The position numbers were made by a program, and so were the translations under genes. Shown here one piece after another: positions 21,798 through 31,479 of a stretch of DNA of 64,000 nt (positions are counted from its first letter, which is position 1; the number at the start of each line of letters is the position of its first letter). The notes under the pieces are model-generated. The model made no database searches, was not told the origin of the DNA, and saw only the letters and a list, made by a program, of their open reading frames with translations. Where the stretch lies: the NCBI GenBank assembly GCA_024734495.1, contig JALMQS010000075.1:8975313-9039312 (forward strand), read 5' to 3'. Source of the stretch: Forficula auricularia (Eukaryota; Arthropoda; Insecta; Dermaptera; Forficulidae).

Positions 21798-23038
21798 TAA
21801 GCTGACGTGTTCTGATGTGGCCATCCACTTGACTTTACCATACAACCTGGCCCCTCACTTATATTTAATAAAATTATTTATAATCATGTAGGGGGGGGGG
21901 TGTTTGTTTTTGCATTTTTAGACTTCTGGTGTCCCACTGATTATGTATACAAAATTTGCTTGAGTTTGGTAAATGGCCAAGATTTCAATTTTTTGCCCCC
22001 CCCCCCCCCCCACACACACACTTTGGGCGGTTAATTTTTGCATTTTTAGACTTCTGGGGTCCCACTGATTATGAATCGAATGTTTTCTACTGTTGATTCA
22101 ATCGCGAATCAACTGTAGGGAATTTTTGTCAAATATTGAGTGAAAATAATATTTGAACTTATATATTTCTAACTTGAAATAATGATCATAAATAAATTCA
22201 CTTAATGATCCATCGGAATGTCTAGCGGGCTATACGCGAAATGACGTTGGATTGTAGCTAAATGGATCACATCTTTTTCTCTCTTGGTCCAGACTTAAGA
22301 CTCCGCAGACTTCAATAGCGTAATCCGCAGTAGTCTCGCGATATAGATATCTTTTTCATAAAAGCGCGGTCAAAACAATTCTCATTAGTTTATCAATTAT
22401 TATTTGATATACTAATTAGAAAAATTAGAAAACATTTATTTAAAACCACTGATTATGTATACAAAATTTGGTTGAGTTTGGTAAATGGCCAAGATTTTCA
22501 TTTTTTGACCCCCCCCCCCTCATTTTGGGCAGTTAAATTTTGCATTTTTAGACTTCTGGGGTCCCACTGATTATGTATACAAAATTTGGTTGAGTTTGCT
22601 CAAAAAGCTTAGATTTTTAATTTTTAACCCCCCCCCCCCTCCACCCCCCTTAATTTTGGATCGATATGCACCAACATCTAATCAGCTCTTAATCTCAATG
22701 CACCAAAACTACGTGTGAAATTCGGTTTCGATATTCACACTAGTTTTTGAGCTAGCTTGTCCACAAAAATTTGGTAACGCACAGACTAACAACCAGACAA
22801 CCAGACTAACTAACACACATTTTGACAAAACAATTATTATCTCGAAAAATTAATTTTTTCGATGTTCACTTATTAGGGCTTTTTTGTAGAGCGAAATGCC
22901 ATGGTTTTGCTCATTTTTTTAATCAAAATAGTTTCAGCCGTTTTTGAGATATTTCAAAAAAAAGAAGGGAAAAACCACTTTTTTCATGCATGATTACAAA
23001 ACTTGACCATACCCTGTATGGTAAAGCAAAAAATTACC
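21798..23038 (-). repeat. C-tract family, long reverse copy with insertion
   Basis: It opens with AAGCTGACGTGTTCTGATG, CATCCACTTGACTTTACCAT and CTGGCCCCTCACTTATATTT, passes three internal units, each with GATTATGTATACAAAATTTG and a C-tract (about 21995, 22510 and 22628), and closes with TTTTTCATGCATGATTACAA and CTTGACCATACCCTGTATGG at about 23030. An insertion at 22074-22445 splits the second unit. Confidence 0.85.
22074..22445. mobile_element. Retroposon-like insertion, 12 bp flanking duplication
   Basis: The 372 bp segment is flanked by CCACTGATTATG at 22062-22073 and 22446-22457, and after it the host unit continues normally. Its 3' side is A-rich (AAAACATTTATTTAAAA), and an imperfect hairpin CTACTGTTGATT...AATCAACTGTAG lies near 22088-22119. 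I see no convincing polymerase III boxes and no open frame, so its class is open. Because each host unit naturally contains the 12 bp motif, a unit-boundary explanation remains possible. Confidence 0.6.
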
Positions 23039-23860
23039 GACAAACTCTTGGTCTGCCAGATACTATTATAAATATGAAGATAATAATGTTTTTATTAAAG
23101 AACCAGCTGCGAAGCCCGCCTTTTTTTATTCTACTCATATTCTTGAGTGTCAAGTAGGGCAACTAACAAATTGTAAAATAATATCGGTGGTTTCTGAGGA
23201 AGGAACAAGTGGAAGGGGATGGGGGGGATGTGCAGATTTCAATTTTGTCTTGTACTCTTGAAGAGAAGAGAGGAGGGCTTTGAATTGTCTGTCTGTCGGT
23301 CCTCTATGGATATGGATCTATCCATTACATTCTATTCAAATTCAAGGGATAGAGAGCAGAGCGTTGATGAATAATTGTCTAAAGAACAAAAGACAAAGCA
23401 AAGGTCGGGGGTGGGGGGAATGATAATCATCTCCCTCTCTTGAAATATGTATGTATATTCACTCTCTGATCCAAATCATAGAGATCATAATACACTAACC
23501 TAACCTTTCTTCTCACATTTATGTGGAAAATTATTTAATTGAATTTTCTTAATTTCTGTTTTAAGACCATATGGTTAGCACGTGCAAGTCAATGGATTAA
23601 GATCCGTTGTTCTTTCGAAAGCCCATCTTCTGGGTCCCAGGCGCTGTATAGATTGCCGACTTTCAGGCTAAAAAATATTATTATGACAACTTGTTTTGAT
23701 GGGTTGTCGATTGACAGTGCATCCCCACTACTCGAATGTAAGTTGCAAATTGGAGTCAGTTGAAAACCAGAGTTGCTAAAAGATGGTTGTTACGAACTAT
23801 TAATTAACGATGATGTTTTAAGATGATTTACCCCTAAACAAAATCTGTAAACCCTTCTTC
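23039..23860. other. Low-copy DNA, no gene seen
   Basis: G-rich runs lie near 23215-23230 and 23406-23418, with simple AT sequence elsewhere. The plus-strand frame 23539-23763 contains no recognisable domain. Confidence 0.5.
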
Positions 23861-24185
23861 TTCTTATTCTTTTATATAGGTGCGAACACCTGTTTCTCCA
23901 ACATATTATATTCAGTCATCAGAGTCATAACTCTCTTTCCATCGTTTTTTTGGTCTTCCACAGCTTCTGACCCCTTCGGGATGGTTTTTTGCCAATATTT
24001 TCGGGAGACGGTCGTCTTGCATTCTGTCTACATGGGCAGCCCAGCATCTTCTTCTTATATGAACCCAATTGACTATGTCCTGAAGACCGCTTATTTGCAA
24101 AAGGTATTCGCTGCGGATTTTGGTCTTCGAATGGATGGCTCTTACAACTCTCATCTCAGTTGTCCGGAGAAGCTGCTTTGTTATA
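23861..24185 (-). pseudogene. RTE-like retrotransposon 3' end
   Basis: The minus-strand translation gives RRCWAAHVDRMQDDRLPKIL and GVRSCGRPKKRWKESYDSDD at 23912-24070, the usual basic C-terminus of RTE-like reverse transcriptases. The 3' end is a run of GAA triplets (TTCTTCTTC on plus near 23856). A sister copy lies at 59043-59578. The upstream part of the same element resumes at 24972 after an insertion. Confidence 0.85.
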
Positions 24186-24969
24186 AATAAATAAATAAAT
24201 AAATCTTTATTTCTCGACCTGCTTAGAGGCACAAGTCCTCCGTGGCTAGGTCCTCCAAACATCAATACAATCTAGCTACAATACATTAACAAACATCAAT
24301 ACAAATTAATTACAACAATTTAACAAATAATAAAAAAGTAAAAAAAAAAAAAGAAAAAAAAAAAAATAGAAATGTATGCTCATTAACAAATAACATGACC
24401 ATAGATTTCCATCAAAAGACAAAAAGTAATTTATAAATTCCGCGCAAAAACCCGATACCAGGAGAAAGCGACGCATTAGCCATCCCGGCATTTGCCATAA
24501 GTTGTTAAGGAAACCTGGTCAAAACCTTAACAAGGATGGTATGACCTCTCTCTACCTCACCTAATCTCTGCTTGTGAGAACTAAATAAAATTTTGCACAA
24601 CTCTAGGACTTTAGGACTTGACAAAATTTATAATTGATTTAATCATAGGAGGCAGAATACTATAATCCCAAGTAGTAATAAATAGACAGACTTCCACAAA
24701 TCAATGCCAGATCCTACAAATTAATGCAAACCTACATATTAATATCTGAATTAACTAACTTGTAAGAACCAGACCTATTTAAATTAATACCATTCTTCCC
24801 TATATCCTTATAATCTATATAACCATCTGAATCATTCTCATAAGAAAAATACCACCACTTGTTTCAATACCTATACTTCTAGTCTCAACCCTGGATTGAC
24901 TATCCCTTTTAACCATATTATCTAAAAAAAAAAGAAAAAATATTTCAAAAATATTATACGTAATATGTT
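24186..24969 (-). mobile_element. Non-LTR retrotransposon tail with (ATTT)n, inserted in the RTE-like relic
   Basis: On the minus strand this ends with a block containing GACCTAGCCACGGAGGACTT and GTGCCTCTAAGCAGGTCGAG, AATAAAGA and (TTTA)n, a typical 3' end of a non-LTR element. The sister copy at 59385 runs straight from GCTGTTTTATAACGG into GGTTGTGTC, so this 0.78 kb is an insertion, with TGTTA(T/C) at both junctions. The body holds no intact frame. The clade is not resolved. Confidence 0.7.
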
Positions 24970-25185
24970 ACGGTTGTGTTTGCCCTGGACTCAGCCCCAT
25001 ATGTTATTATCGGGCGGACACAGGTCTTTTATATCCTAATTTTACTTTCGGCAGACATAAACTTACCATATTTTTCCACACTAGATTGGATAGACAGCCC
25101 GAAATTTTTGCTCCTTTGATGACTTGCGAAGTTATTTCTTCCTTAAGGTTTCGTCTGCGTAAACCCCCTTTTTGTAAATAAATAC
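24970..25185 (-). pseudogene. Upstream piece of the split RTE-like relic
   Basis: It shares GACTCAGCCCCAT, TTATCGGGC and TTTTGCTCC...GATGACTTGCGAAGTTA with 59385-59578, where the two pieces are contiguous. It belongs to the same minus-strand element as 23861-24185 and carries stops and indels. Confidence 0.75.
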
Positions 25186-25324
25186 TTTTACTTATAAATA
25201 TGTGTGTTATTACAAGACCCCTCCTACGAGCCAATAAGTGAAATTTCCCCCGAAATTAATATAAAATATTTTTTTTCTCAAAATTGAAACTTGATTATCT
25301 AGCTATCTATAATATATCTATCTA

Positions 25325-25390
25325 TATCAGTGCTTCTTAAACTATAGGTCGCGCGACCCCAATTGGGGTAACATAATTAAATTTTGAGGC
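25325..25390 (+). repeat. hAT terminal fragment
   Basis: The end CAGTGCTTCTTAAACTATAG is followed by GGTCGCGCGACCCCAATTGG, resembling known hAT terminal sequences. No second end or duplication was found, so it is treated as a solitary fragment. Confidence 0.5.
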
Positions 25391-25471
25391 CCCAAAACAT
25401 AAAACGACAATGAAAATGAAAAAATTGTAAAGCCCAGTGAATAAAAATTGAAATTAAAGCCTAGTGAATTC

Positions 25472-26747
25472 GATATAAAGGGTGTTATACAGAACTCGTT
25501 CATTAAAAGTTTTCATGGAAGGAGTTGAGATAAAATTTTGAACTTTGAGATATTTATGTTTTAGAATATGCACTTTTTAAATAAATTATTAACAACTTTT
25601 GGACACTTTCTGCTTTGCCGCAATCGCCATCAACTTTGTTATTGTCAATGGAACTCCCCAAATATTTTTTAATCATTAGGTTAATTGTTAAAAACTAAGA
25701 TGATTTTGTATAATGCACTTGATGTCTAAAATTTATCATTTCTGAGTTATTTTAGATAGTTTGTAAAATCTACCAATTTAGCGTTCATCTTTAAAAATTA
25801 ATAATAATCAAACTATTGTTTGTAGAATTAATTTGATCAATCAGAACTCTTAATCAGACATTAAAGAATCTTACTTAATCATAAAAATTCAAATTTTCTA
25901 TCCAGTATGACCATAATACGTTTATTTCTGAAAATCAAAAAGTTGTTAATACTTAATTTTTTCAAATAGAACATGGCATTAATATAAGTATTTTTGAATT
26001 CTACATAAAAATCCAATAGGAGTTTATTAAATATTCCCTATACCTAAAATGAATAGTTTTTTAAATAAAAAATATTTAAAATTTCACTTGTCCATAATGT
26101 ATAAATAATTAAGATCTGAACGAGTGAAATTTTAAATATTTTTTATTTAAAAAACTATTCATTTTAGGTATAGGGAATATTTAATAAACTCCTATTGGAT
26201 TTTTATGTAGAATTCAAAAATACTAAAATTTATGCCATGTTCCATATGAAAAAATTGAGTATTAACAACTTTTTGATTTTCAGAAATAAACTATTATTAT
26301 GGTCATCCTGGATATAAAATTTGAATTTTTATGATTAAGTAAAATTCTTGAATGTCTACTTAAGAGTTCTGATTGATCAAATTAATTCTAGAAACAATAA
26401 TTTAATTATTGTTAATTTTTAAAGATGAACGCTAAATTGGTAGATTTTACAAACTATCTAAAATAACTCAGAAATTATAAATTTAGACATCAAGTGCATT
26501 ATACAAAATCATCTTAGTTTTTAACACTTTATCTAATGATTAAAAAATATTTGGGGGGTTCCTATGAAAATAATTAAGTTGATAGCGATTGCGGCAAAGC
26601 AGAAAGTGTCCAAAAGTTGTTAATAATTTATTTAAAAGGAGCATATTCTAAAACATATTTTTTGTGTCAAAGTTCAAAATTTTATCTCTAATTACTCCTT
26701 CCATGAAAACTTTTAATGAATGAGTTCTGTATAACACCATGTATATG
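25472..26747. mobile_element. 1.27 kb near-perfect palindrome
   Basis: The arms at about 25472-26085 and 26125-26747 mirror each other. The outer ends are GGTGTTATACAGAACTCGTTC and (reversed) GGTGTTATACAGAACTCATTC, and inner marks such as TCTGCTTTGCCGCAATCGCC face GGCGATTGCGGCAAAGCAGA apart from a few substitutions and one indel. The central loop is about 38 bp. There is no recognisable frame. A foldback transposon with GGTGTT ends next to TA is the likeliest reading; high arm identity suggests a recent origin or gene conversion. Confidence 0.85.
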
Positions 26748-27427
26748 TAGTATACAAGAATTGCTTTTTTAATACTATAAGATTTATAAATACCTAATAA
26801 ATAAATAATTACCTCTATATACAATATATAATAGAATAAAATCTAATGTCTTGAGATTGATGGGGGAGGGAGAAATTGTGAATTCCATACACAAAGGGTA
26901 AAACGTCATAAATAAAAGGAAATTTCGAAAGCCATTATTAACCAGTGAGTGATTTTACGCTTGATTTCATAAATGCACTCAATTCTTTTCCCCCAGAATT
27001 TCCTTCATTTAACCCCCCCCCCCCCCTCCGTCAGACACCCACTTTAGCTCTCTCGTTTTTTATCAATTTTCTTTTTTTTCCCTTTTATTAGCCATATTGA
27101 AGTGGGCATTAGTTCCCACAAGAGAAAATTGATAGAGCTACGGAACTGTAAAAAAATTATTATTTCTCTCCTTTTTTTTCTTTTTCTTTGGGGGGTGTAG
27201 GGGAAGGTGATATAGATGAGTGAGTGAGCGTCTATCTCCAAAATGTGCGAAATTATTATTTAGGGACAATTATTGATTTTTACCCGCTCGGCCCACCCAA
27301 CCCCACGCAGGGGTAATATCTCTATAAACACGCGGACAGGTGTGAGAGGCCTAGGGTTTTAACATTTAACAGTCCGAAAACGACCATCGGCTCTAAAATA
27401 CTCAATAGCTGGTTTGGTTGTATTATT
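26748..27427. other. Low-copy DNA, no gene seen
   Basis: Included are a C-tract at about 27010-27023 and CT-rich runs. The minus-strand frame at 27044-27241 is lysine/isoleucine low complexity. No exon is supported. Confidence 0.5.
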
Positions 27428-27733
27428 AGATATTAGTGCCCGGAGCACCGAGCGATGCTCGGTAACTTTTTGCCTTTAAAAAACTTAAGTTTCAAATTTC
27501 AAGGCTTTACCAAAGACGATATATGAATGATTAAAATATTTATTTTACCACACACCTAATTTACACCCCCTTCCTTTATTTCAATCGGATTAAAATATAT
27601 ACACGACTAATAACTCATAACACTTGTTAAATTGAAAGTTTTTGCCGAGAGTAGCAGAATTTTTATATATTGAAGGAGACAATAAAAGAGTGTGTCTTCT
27701 GCTGGAATTATAAATTTTATTTATTTATAACGA

Positions 27734-27767
27734 GACTATAGTTTCGAGGGCTTTGCCTCTTCATCAG
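27734..27767 (-). ncRNA. Hammerhead-like motif, opposite arm
   Basis: This is the inverted partner of the motif at 27829. Stem II has lost one G on one strand (GAGGC against GCCCTC), leaving a bulge; CTGATGA, GAAAC, TATA and GTC are intact. Confidence 0.6.
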
Positions 27768-27828
27768 TCTATTACAATGGATTCACAGGAATTAATTTAT
27801 GAATATTCATAATATCCATTGTAATAGA

Positions 27829-27863
27829 CTGATGAAGAGGGCAAAGCCCTCGAAACTATAGTC
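27829..27863 (+). ncRNA. Hammerhead-like ribozyme motif
   Basis: The core reads CTGATGA, one extra A, stem II GAGGGC-AAA-GCCCTC, GAAAC, loop TATA, then GTC. This is the arrangement of hammerheads with a 2 bp stem III known from Penelope-like elements. All core bases are kept. The extra base between A9 and stem II is unusual but has a precedent in a viroid hammerhead. Stem I is short here, so activity is uncertain. Confidence 0.65.
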
Positions 27864-28079
27864 TCGTTATAAATAAATAAAATTTATAATTCCAGCAGAA
27901 GACACACTCTTTTATTGTCTCCTTCAATTCATAACACTTGATAAGTACACCAGTTTAAAAAAATTCGTTATTGCCGTTTTTGAGAAAATCAAAAAAACGA
28001 AAAATGTTTCATGTAAATGTCAACTTACGGTGTTCCGATTTCAATGACTGATTTATTGCGCCACGTAGAGGGGGGCAGC

Positions 28080-28239
28080 CGAAGGGTGAACCGCAATTGG
28101 AATTAGGTGTACATAGTTCTTGGAATTATTTGGAATTACTTTGGAATTCATTAGATAATCTATTGTAATCTATTGTCTTCTACTTGGAAATGAAAGTGGA
28201 AGTAGGTATACACGATATTAGGTCGCGGTTCACCCCACG
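28080..28239. mobile_element. 160 bp MITE, CG ends, 8 bp duplication (copy 1)
   Basis: The ends are CGAAGGGTGAACCGC and (reversed) CGTGGGGTGAACCGC, flanked by GGGGCAGC at 28072-28079 and 28240-28247. The core shares TGGAATTAGGTGTACA, GGAATTATTTGGAATTACTT and TTGTCTTCTACTTGGAAATG with the copy at 35842-36004. An 8 bp duplication fits hAT, P or Mutator-like machinery, but the CG terminus does not match the usual hAT CA. The superfamily is unassigned. Confidence 0.88.
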
Positions 28240-28469
28240 GGGGCAGCCCTTAACAGAAAGAAAACAGATTTATTCACACTTTAGCTTGCAACACTCATCA
28301 GCCGCCAAAAATAATGCCAGATGATGTGGCTATTAGTAAAAAATCCATGTATATATGGGCGCCAGTAGAACTCCAGAACCGAGGCCAGAGTGTTGGGAGC
28401 GCCAAAAGCGCCCCACAACTGTGCAATGCGATTATGAAAAAATAATAAATAAATATTATAAACAAAAAA

Positions 28470-29010
28470 ATAAACTGCAACGGATCGATGCTAAACTTTA
28501 TCCAAATTCATTTGAAATATTAATATGTTTATTCCTTTATTATTAATCAGATATCAATTGCTATTTGCAGCTAATGTTAACTTTAATTCAAAAATAATGA
28601 TCGATTCTCATTTAATACTCGAGAAATAACAATTCTACATCGGATTTTTGACATTTCGGTTATTATTGGTAACCATTGCTGAAGACACAGAGGATTCGAT
28701 CAAAAATAGCGATTGATTCTCATCTATTACTTGGGAATAATAATTCTACATTAGATTTTTGACCCTTCGATTATTATTGGTAACCATTGCTGAAGACATG
28801 GGGGAATCAACTTAAAATCAAAAATAACGATCAATTCTTATCTAATACTAGAGAAATAACCATATTGCATTCCATTTTTGATGTTTTGACTATTAATGGC
28901 AACCTCTACTGAAAACGTGGAAGAATCGACTTAAAATCAAAAAGACTAAATTCTTTTATGGCAAACAACTCAAGCTCTTAAAGAGTCAGGACCCAGACAG
29001 GGCATCGCTA
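28470..29010 (+). repeat. Dispersed repeat with about 118 bp tandem units
   Basis: Units contain CGATTCTCAT, AATAAC.ATTCTACAT, TTTTGACATTTCGGTTATTA and GGTAACCATTGCTGAAGACA, with about three units diverging toward the 3' side. Homologous sequence lies at 56635-57010, and a reversed set follows at 57010-57260. No coding sequence is present. Confidence 0.8.
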
Positions 29011-29049
29011 TTCTTCCCCATTATATTATATAGAATATAAATGTGAAAT

Positions 29050-29970
29050 TAAATAAGCTGACGTGTTCTGGTGTGGCCATCCACTCGACTTTACCACACA
29101 ACCAGGCCCCTCACTTGTATTTAATATTTAATAAAATTATTTATAATCATGTAGGGGAAGGGGGTTAGTTTTTGCATTTTTAGACTTCTGGAGTCCCACT
29201 GATTATGTATACAAAATTTGGTTGAGTTTGCTCAAATGGCCTAGATTTTTCATTTTTAACCCTCCCCCCTCAACCCCCCTTAATTTTGGGTCGATATGCA
29301 CCAAAATCTAATCAGCTATTAATCTCAATGGACCAAAACTACGTGAGAAATTTGGTTTCGATATTCACACTAGTTTTTGATCTAGCACGTCCACAAACAT
29401 TTGGTAACGCACAGGCTAACATACATTTTGACAAAACAATTTTTACCTCGAAAAAATTATATTTTGTTCACTTATAAGGGCTCTTTTCGCTCAATTTTTA
29501 CTTTACCATACAGAGTATGGTCAAGTATTGTAATCGTGCATGAAAAAAGTGTTTTTTTCCTTCTTTTTTTCGAAATATCTCAAAAACGGCTGAAACTATT
29601 TCGATTAAAAAAATTGAGCGAAACCATGGTATTTCGCTCTACAAAAAAGCTCTAATAAGTGAACATCGAAAAAATTATATTATTCGAGATAATAATTGTT
29701 TTGTCAAAATTTCTGTTAGTTAGTTATAGTCTGTGCGTTACCAAATTTTAGTGGACGAGCTAGCTCAAAAACTAATTTTATTAAATATTAATGTAAGTGA
29801 GGAGCCAGATTGTATGGTAAAGTCAAGTGGATGGCCACATCAGAACACGTCAGCTTTTTTTAATCAAAAGAGTTTCAGCCGTTTTTGAGATATTTTGAAA
29901 AAAAAGAAGGAAAAAGCACTTTTTTCATGCACGATTACAATACTTGACCATACCCTGTATGGTAAAGTAA
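29050..29970 (-). repeat. C-tract family reverse copy containing a forward copy
   Basis: The reverse copy opens AAGCTGACGTGTTCTGGTG at about 29053 and closes CTTGACCATACCCTGTATGG at about 29965. A forward copy interrupts it from about 29491 (TTTACTTTACCATACAGAG) to about 29858 (CATCAGAACACGTCAGC), after which TTTTTTTAATCAAAAGAGTTTC resumes the outer copy. The inner copy is missing its internal units. Confidence 0.75.
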
Positions 29971-30685
29971 AAAGAAACAGAATATTTGCTTGAATCAAGC
30001 TCGCCACTCAAAAACAGCGCATATATGATGTATGTATATGTAACTAACTTATCACAATAGGCAAGACATATTATCACATATATGCCTATTCTTACTCCCA
30101 AGCTTAATTCAGGCTTTGTAAAAAAGATTTTCATGGAAACGAACATTTTTCTCTATTTTTCAACTCATGAATCATATTTCGGTTTTTATATCACATTTTT
30201 GGATAATTATTGTACCTAAATACGCTATAAGCTATAAGCTTGAACTTGTTGAATTTGTTGCTCTTAATCTTTGGGCATTTGAATTTTCACTTTCAACCTC
30301 TAAAATTCAGTTGATTTATTTATTTATAAGATTTTCTGGTGAATTATATGTTCATGGATTATATATAATATTGGTTTTCTCTCTCTCTCAGTTGAGAGTT
30401 GATGTCAGTTGGAATGCAATTTCTTCTTCTTATACAAAATAAAATGCATCAAGAGGCAAATGAAGGAAACTTTTTGATTACTTTCCATAGGCAAACTCCC
30501 CCGAGGGCTTCCCTCCTTCCTTCCTTGCTTGCTTGCTTAACAAGTTGCCGGAAAGTAGGTACGAAGTGTGTGTGTGTGGAAAGGAGCAAGAGGGGGAGGG
30601 AGGTGGATATTAATATTTCAAAATATAAAAATAATTTACTAAAGAAAGAAGAAATTAAAAGCTAGGATAAAATCTATACTATATC
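29971..30685. other. Low-copy DNA, no gene seen
   Basis: The frame on plus at 30167-30442 is hydrophobic but matches no family I know, and lies in AT-rich DNA with CT and GT microsatellites (30382-30390, 30568-30577). Confidence 0.45.
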
Positions 30686-31041
30686 TATAGACAGCTGTCT
30701 ATCACCTACTCTTTTTAAGATTTACATCCAGGAAGCATAGAATGTGTGCAGTAAGAAATGTGTAAGAATGGGATTAGAAATTAACAACCACTGCCTGTAC
30801 ACACTCTTATTAGCTGACTTATTTGCTATCAGGTCATCATCGCCAATGATCAAGAGGTCGCAGAGTATATTCTGAGAAAACTGATAGAGGAATTAATTGA
30901 AAAGTTTTTGTTTTGCCGAGAGTAGCAGAGTTGTTGATTCACAAAGAGAAACAAAGAGGTTGTCCTCTGCTTGATGCAAATAAACATATACACATATATA
31001 TCAAGATGATATATCTGTATATATATTATTTATTTGTTTGA

Positions 31042-31075
31042 GACTATAGTTTCGAGACTTGGTCTTCATCATCAG
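31042..31075 (-). ncRNA. Hammerhead-like motif, opposite arm
   Basis: This is the inverted partner of the motif at 31237. The stem II right strand reads AGTCTC instead of GTCTTC, so pairing is imperfect; CTGATGA, GAAAC, TATA and GTC are intact. Confidence 0.6.
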
Positions 31076-31236
31076 TCTTTCTTCAATTATAAATGTTTTT
31101 CATGGAGTCAATATCATATGGATATTGAAAACTTTGTGTTCTTTCTTCACTGCTGGAAGGCTAGGAACTAATCCACCAAGTTTTCAATATCCATATGATA
31201 TTGACTCCATGAAAAACATTTATAATTGAAGAAAGA

Positions 31237-31271
31237 CTGATGATGAAGACCAAGTCTTCGAAACTATAGTC
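31237..31271 (+). ncRNA. Hammerhead-like ribozyme motif
   Basis: The core reads CTGATGA, an extra T, stem II GAAGAC-CAA-GTCTTC, GAAAC, TATA, GTC, then TCAAACAAATAAATA. All conserved core positions are present and the stem II pairing is perfect. Confidence 0.65.
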
Positions 31272-31479
31272 TCAAACAAATAAATAATATATATACAGAT
31301 ATATCATCTTGATATATATGTGTATATGTTTATTTGCATCAAGCAGAGGACAACCTCTTTGTTTCTCTTTGTGATAGAGGAATTCTCTAAGTGGGGTCTG
31401 AGGAACTCTGGAAAAACAGAATGCTTAAATGTATGAGGTGAACCTACGGACATACTGGTAGAGCAGCAAGCCATTAGAG

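Larger units (their letters stand above)
27627..27928. mobile_element. Penelope-like inverted unit, 12 bp duplication
   Basis: This 302 bp unit is flanked by TCATAACACTTG at 27615-27626 and 27929-27940. It opens TTAAATTGAAAGTTTTTGCCGAG, and its arms (about 27673-27785 and 27812-27928) are inverted around a short loop. Each arm carries a hammerhead-like core, plus-strand at 27829-27863 and minus-strand at 27734-27767. No reverse transcriptase is present, so it is a terminal-repeat-only derivative. Confidence 0.8.
27428..28460 (-). repeat. Helitron-like repeat carrying two insertions
   Basis: On the minus strand the 3' side shows the hairpin CCGAGCATCGCTCGG at about 27448-27462, then about 10 bp and CTAA before T, a good Helitron terminus. 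The body shares blocks with 62320-63060 (AATCGGATTAAAAT, AAGGCTTTACC region, GGCGCCAGTAG...CAGAGTGTTGGGAGCGCC). It hosts a Penelope-like unit (27627-27928) and a small MITE (28080-28239), each with target duplications that date them after the host repeat. No helicase is seen. Confidence 0.6.
30895..31371. mobile_element. Penelope-like inverted unit, 13 bp duplication
   Basis: The duplication TGATAGAGGAATT lies at 30882-30894 and 31372-31384. The left end reads AATTGAAAAGTTTTTGTTTTGCCGAG; the right end lacks about 40 bp of this and stops at TTTCTCTTTG. Arms at about 30945-31115 and 31180-31371 include the microsatellite-like ATATATCAAGATGATATATC and a hammerhead-like core in each orientation. 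A 65 bp centre is not repeated. Confidence 0.85.
30690..31475 (+). pseudogene. RTE-like reverse transcriptase relic split by insertion
   Basis: Plus-strand pieces translate to LSPTLFKIYIQEA near 30697-30735, CLYTLLLADLFA (the position of the FADD catalytic box, with the second aspartate lost) near 30793-30828, LRKLIEEFSKWGLRNSGKTE across the insertion, and GEPTDIL near 31437-31460. This is the palm and thumb order of RTE-like reverse transcriptases. Frameshifts, stops and the 477 bp unit at 30895-31371 make it dead. Confidence 0.85.

Noticed and set aside
28600..28985. CRISPR-like array of spaced repeats
   Set aside because: Units are about 118 bp, diverged throughout and without constant short repeats plus unique spacers; this is a tandem repeat of a eukaryotic element.
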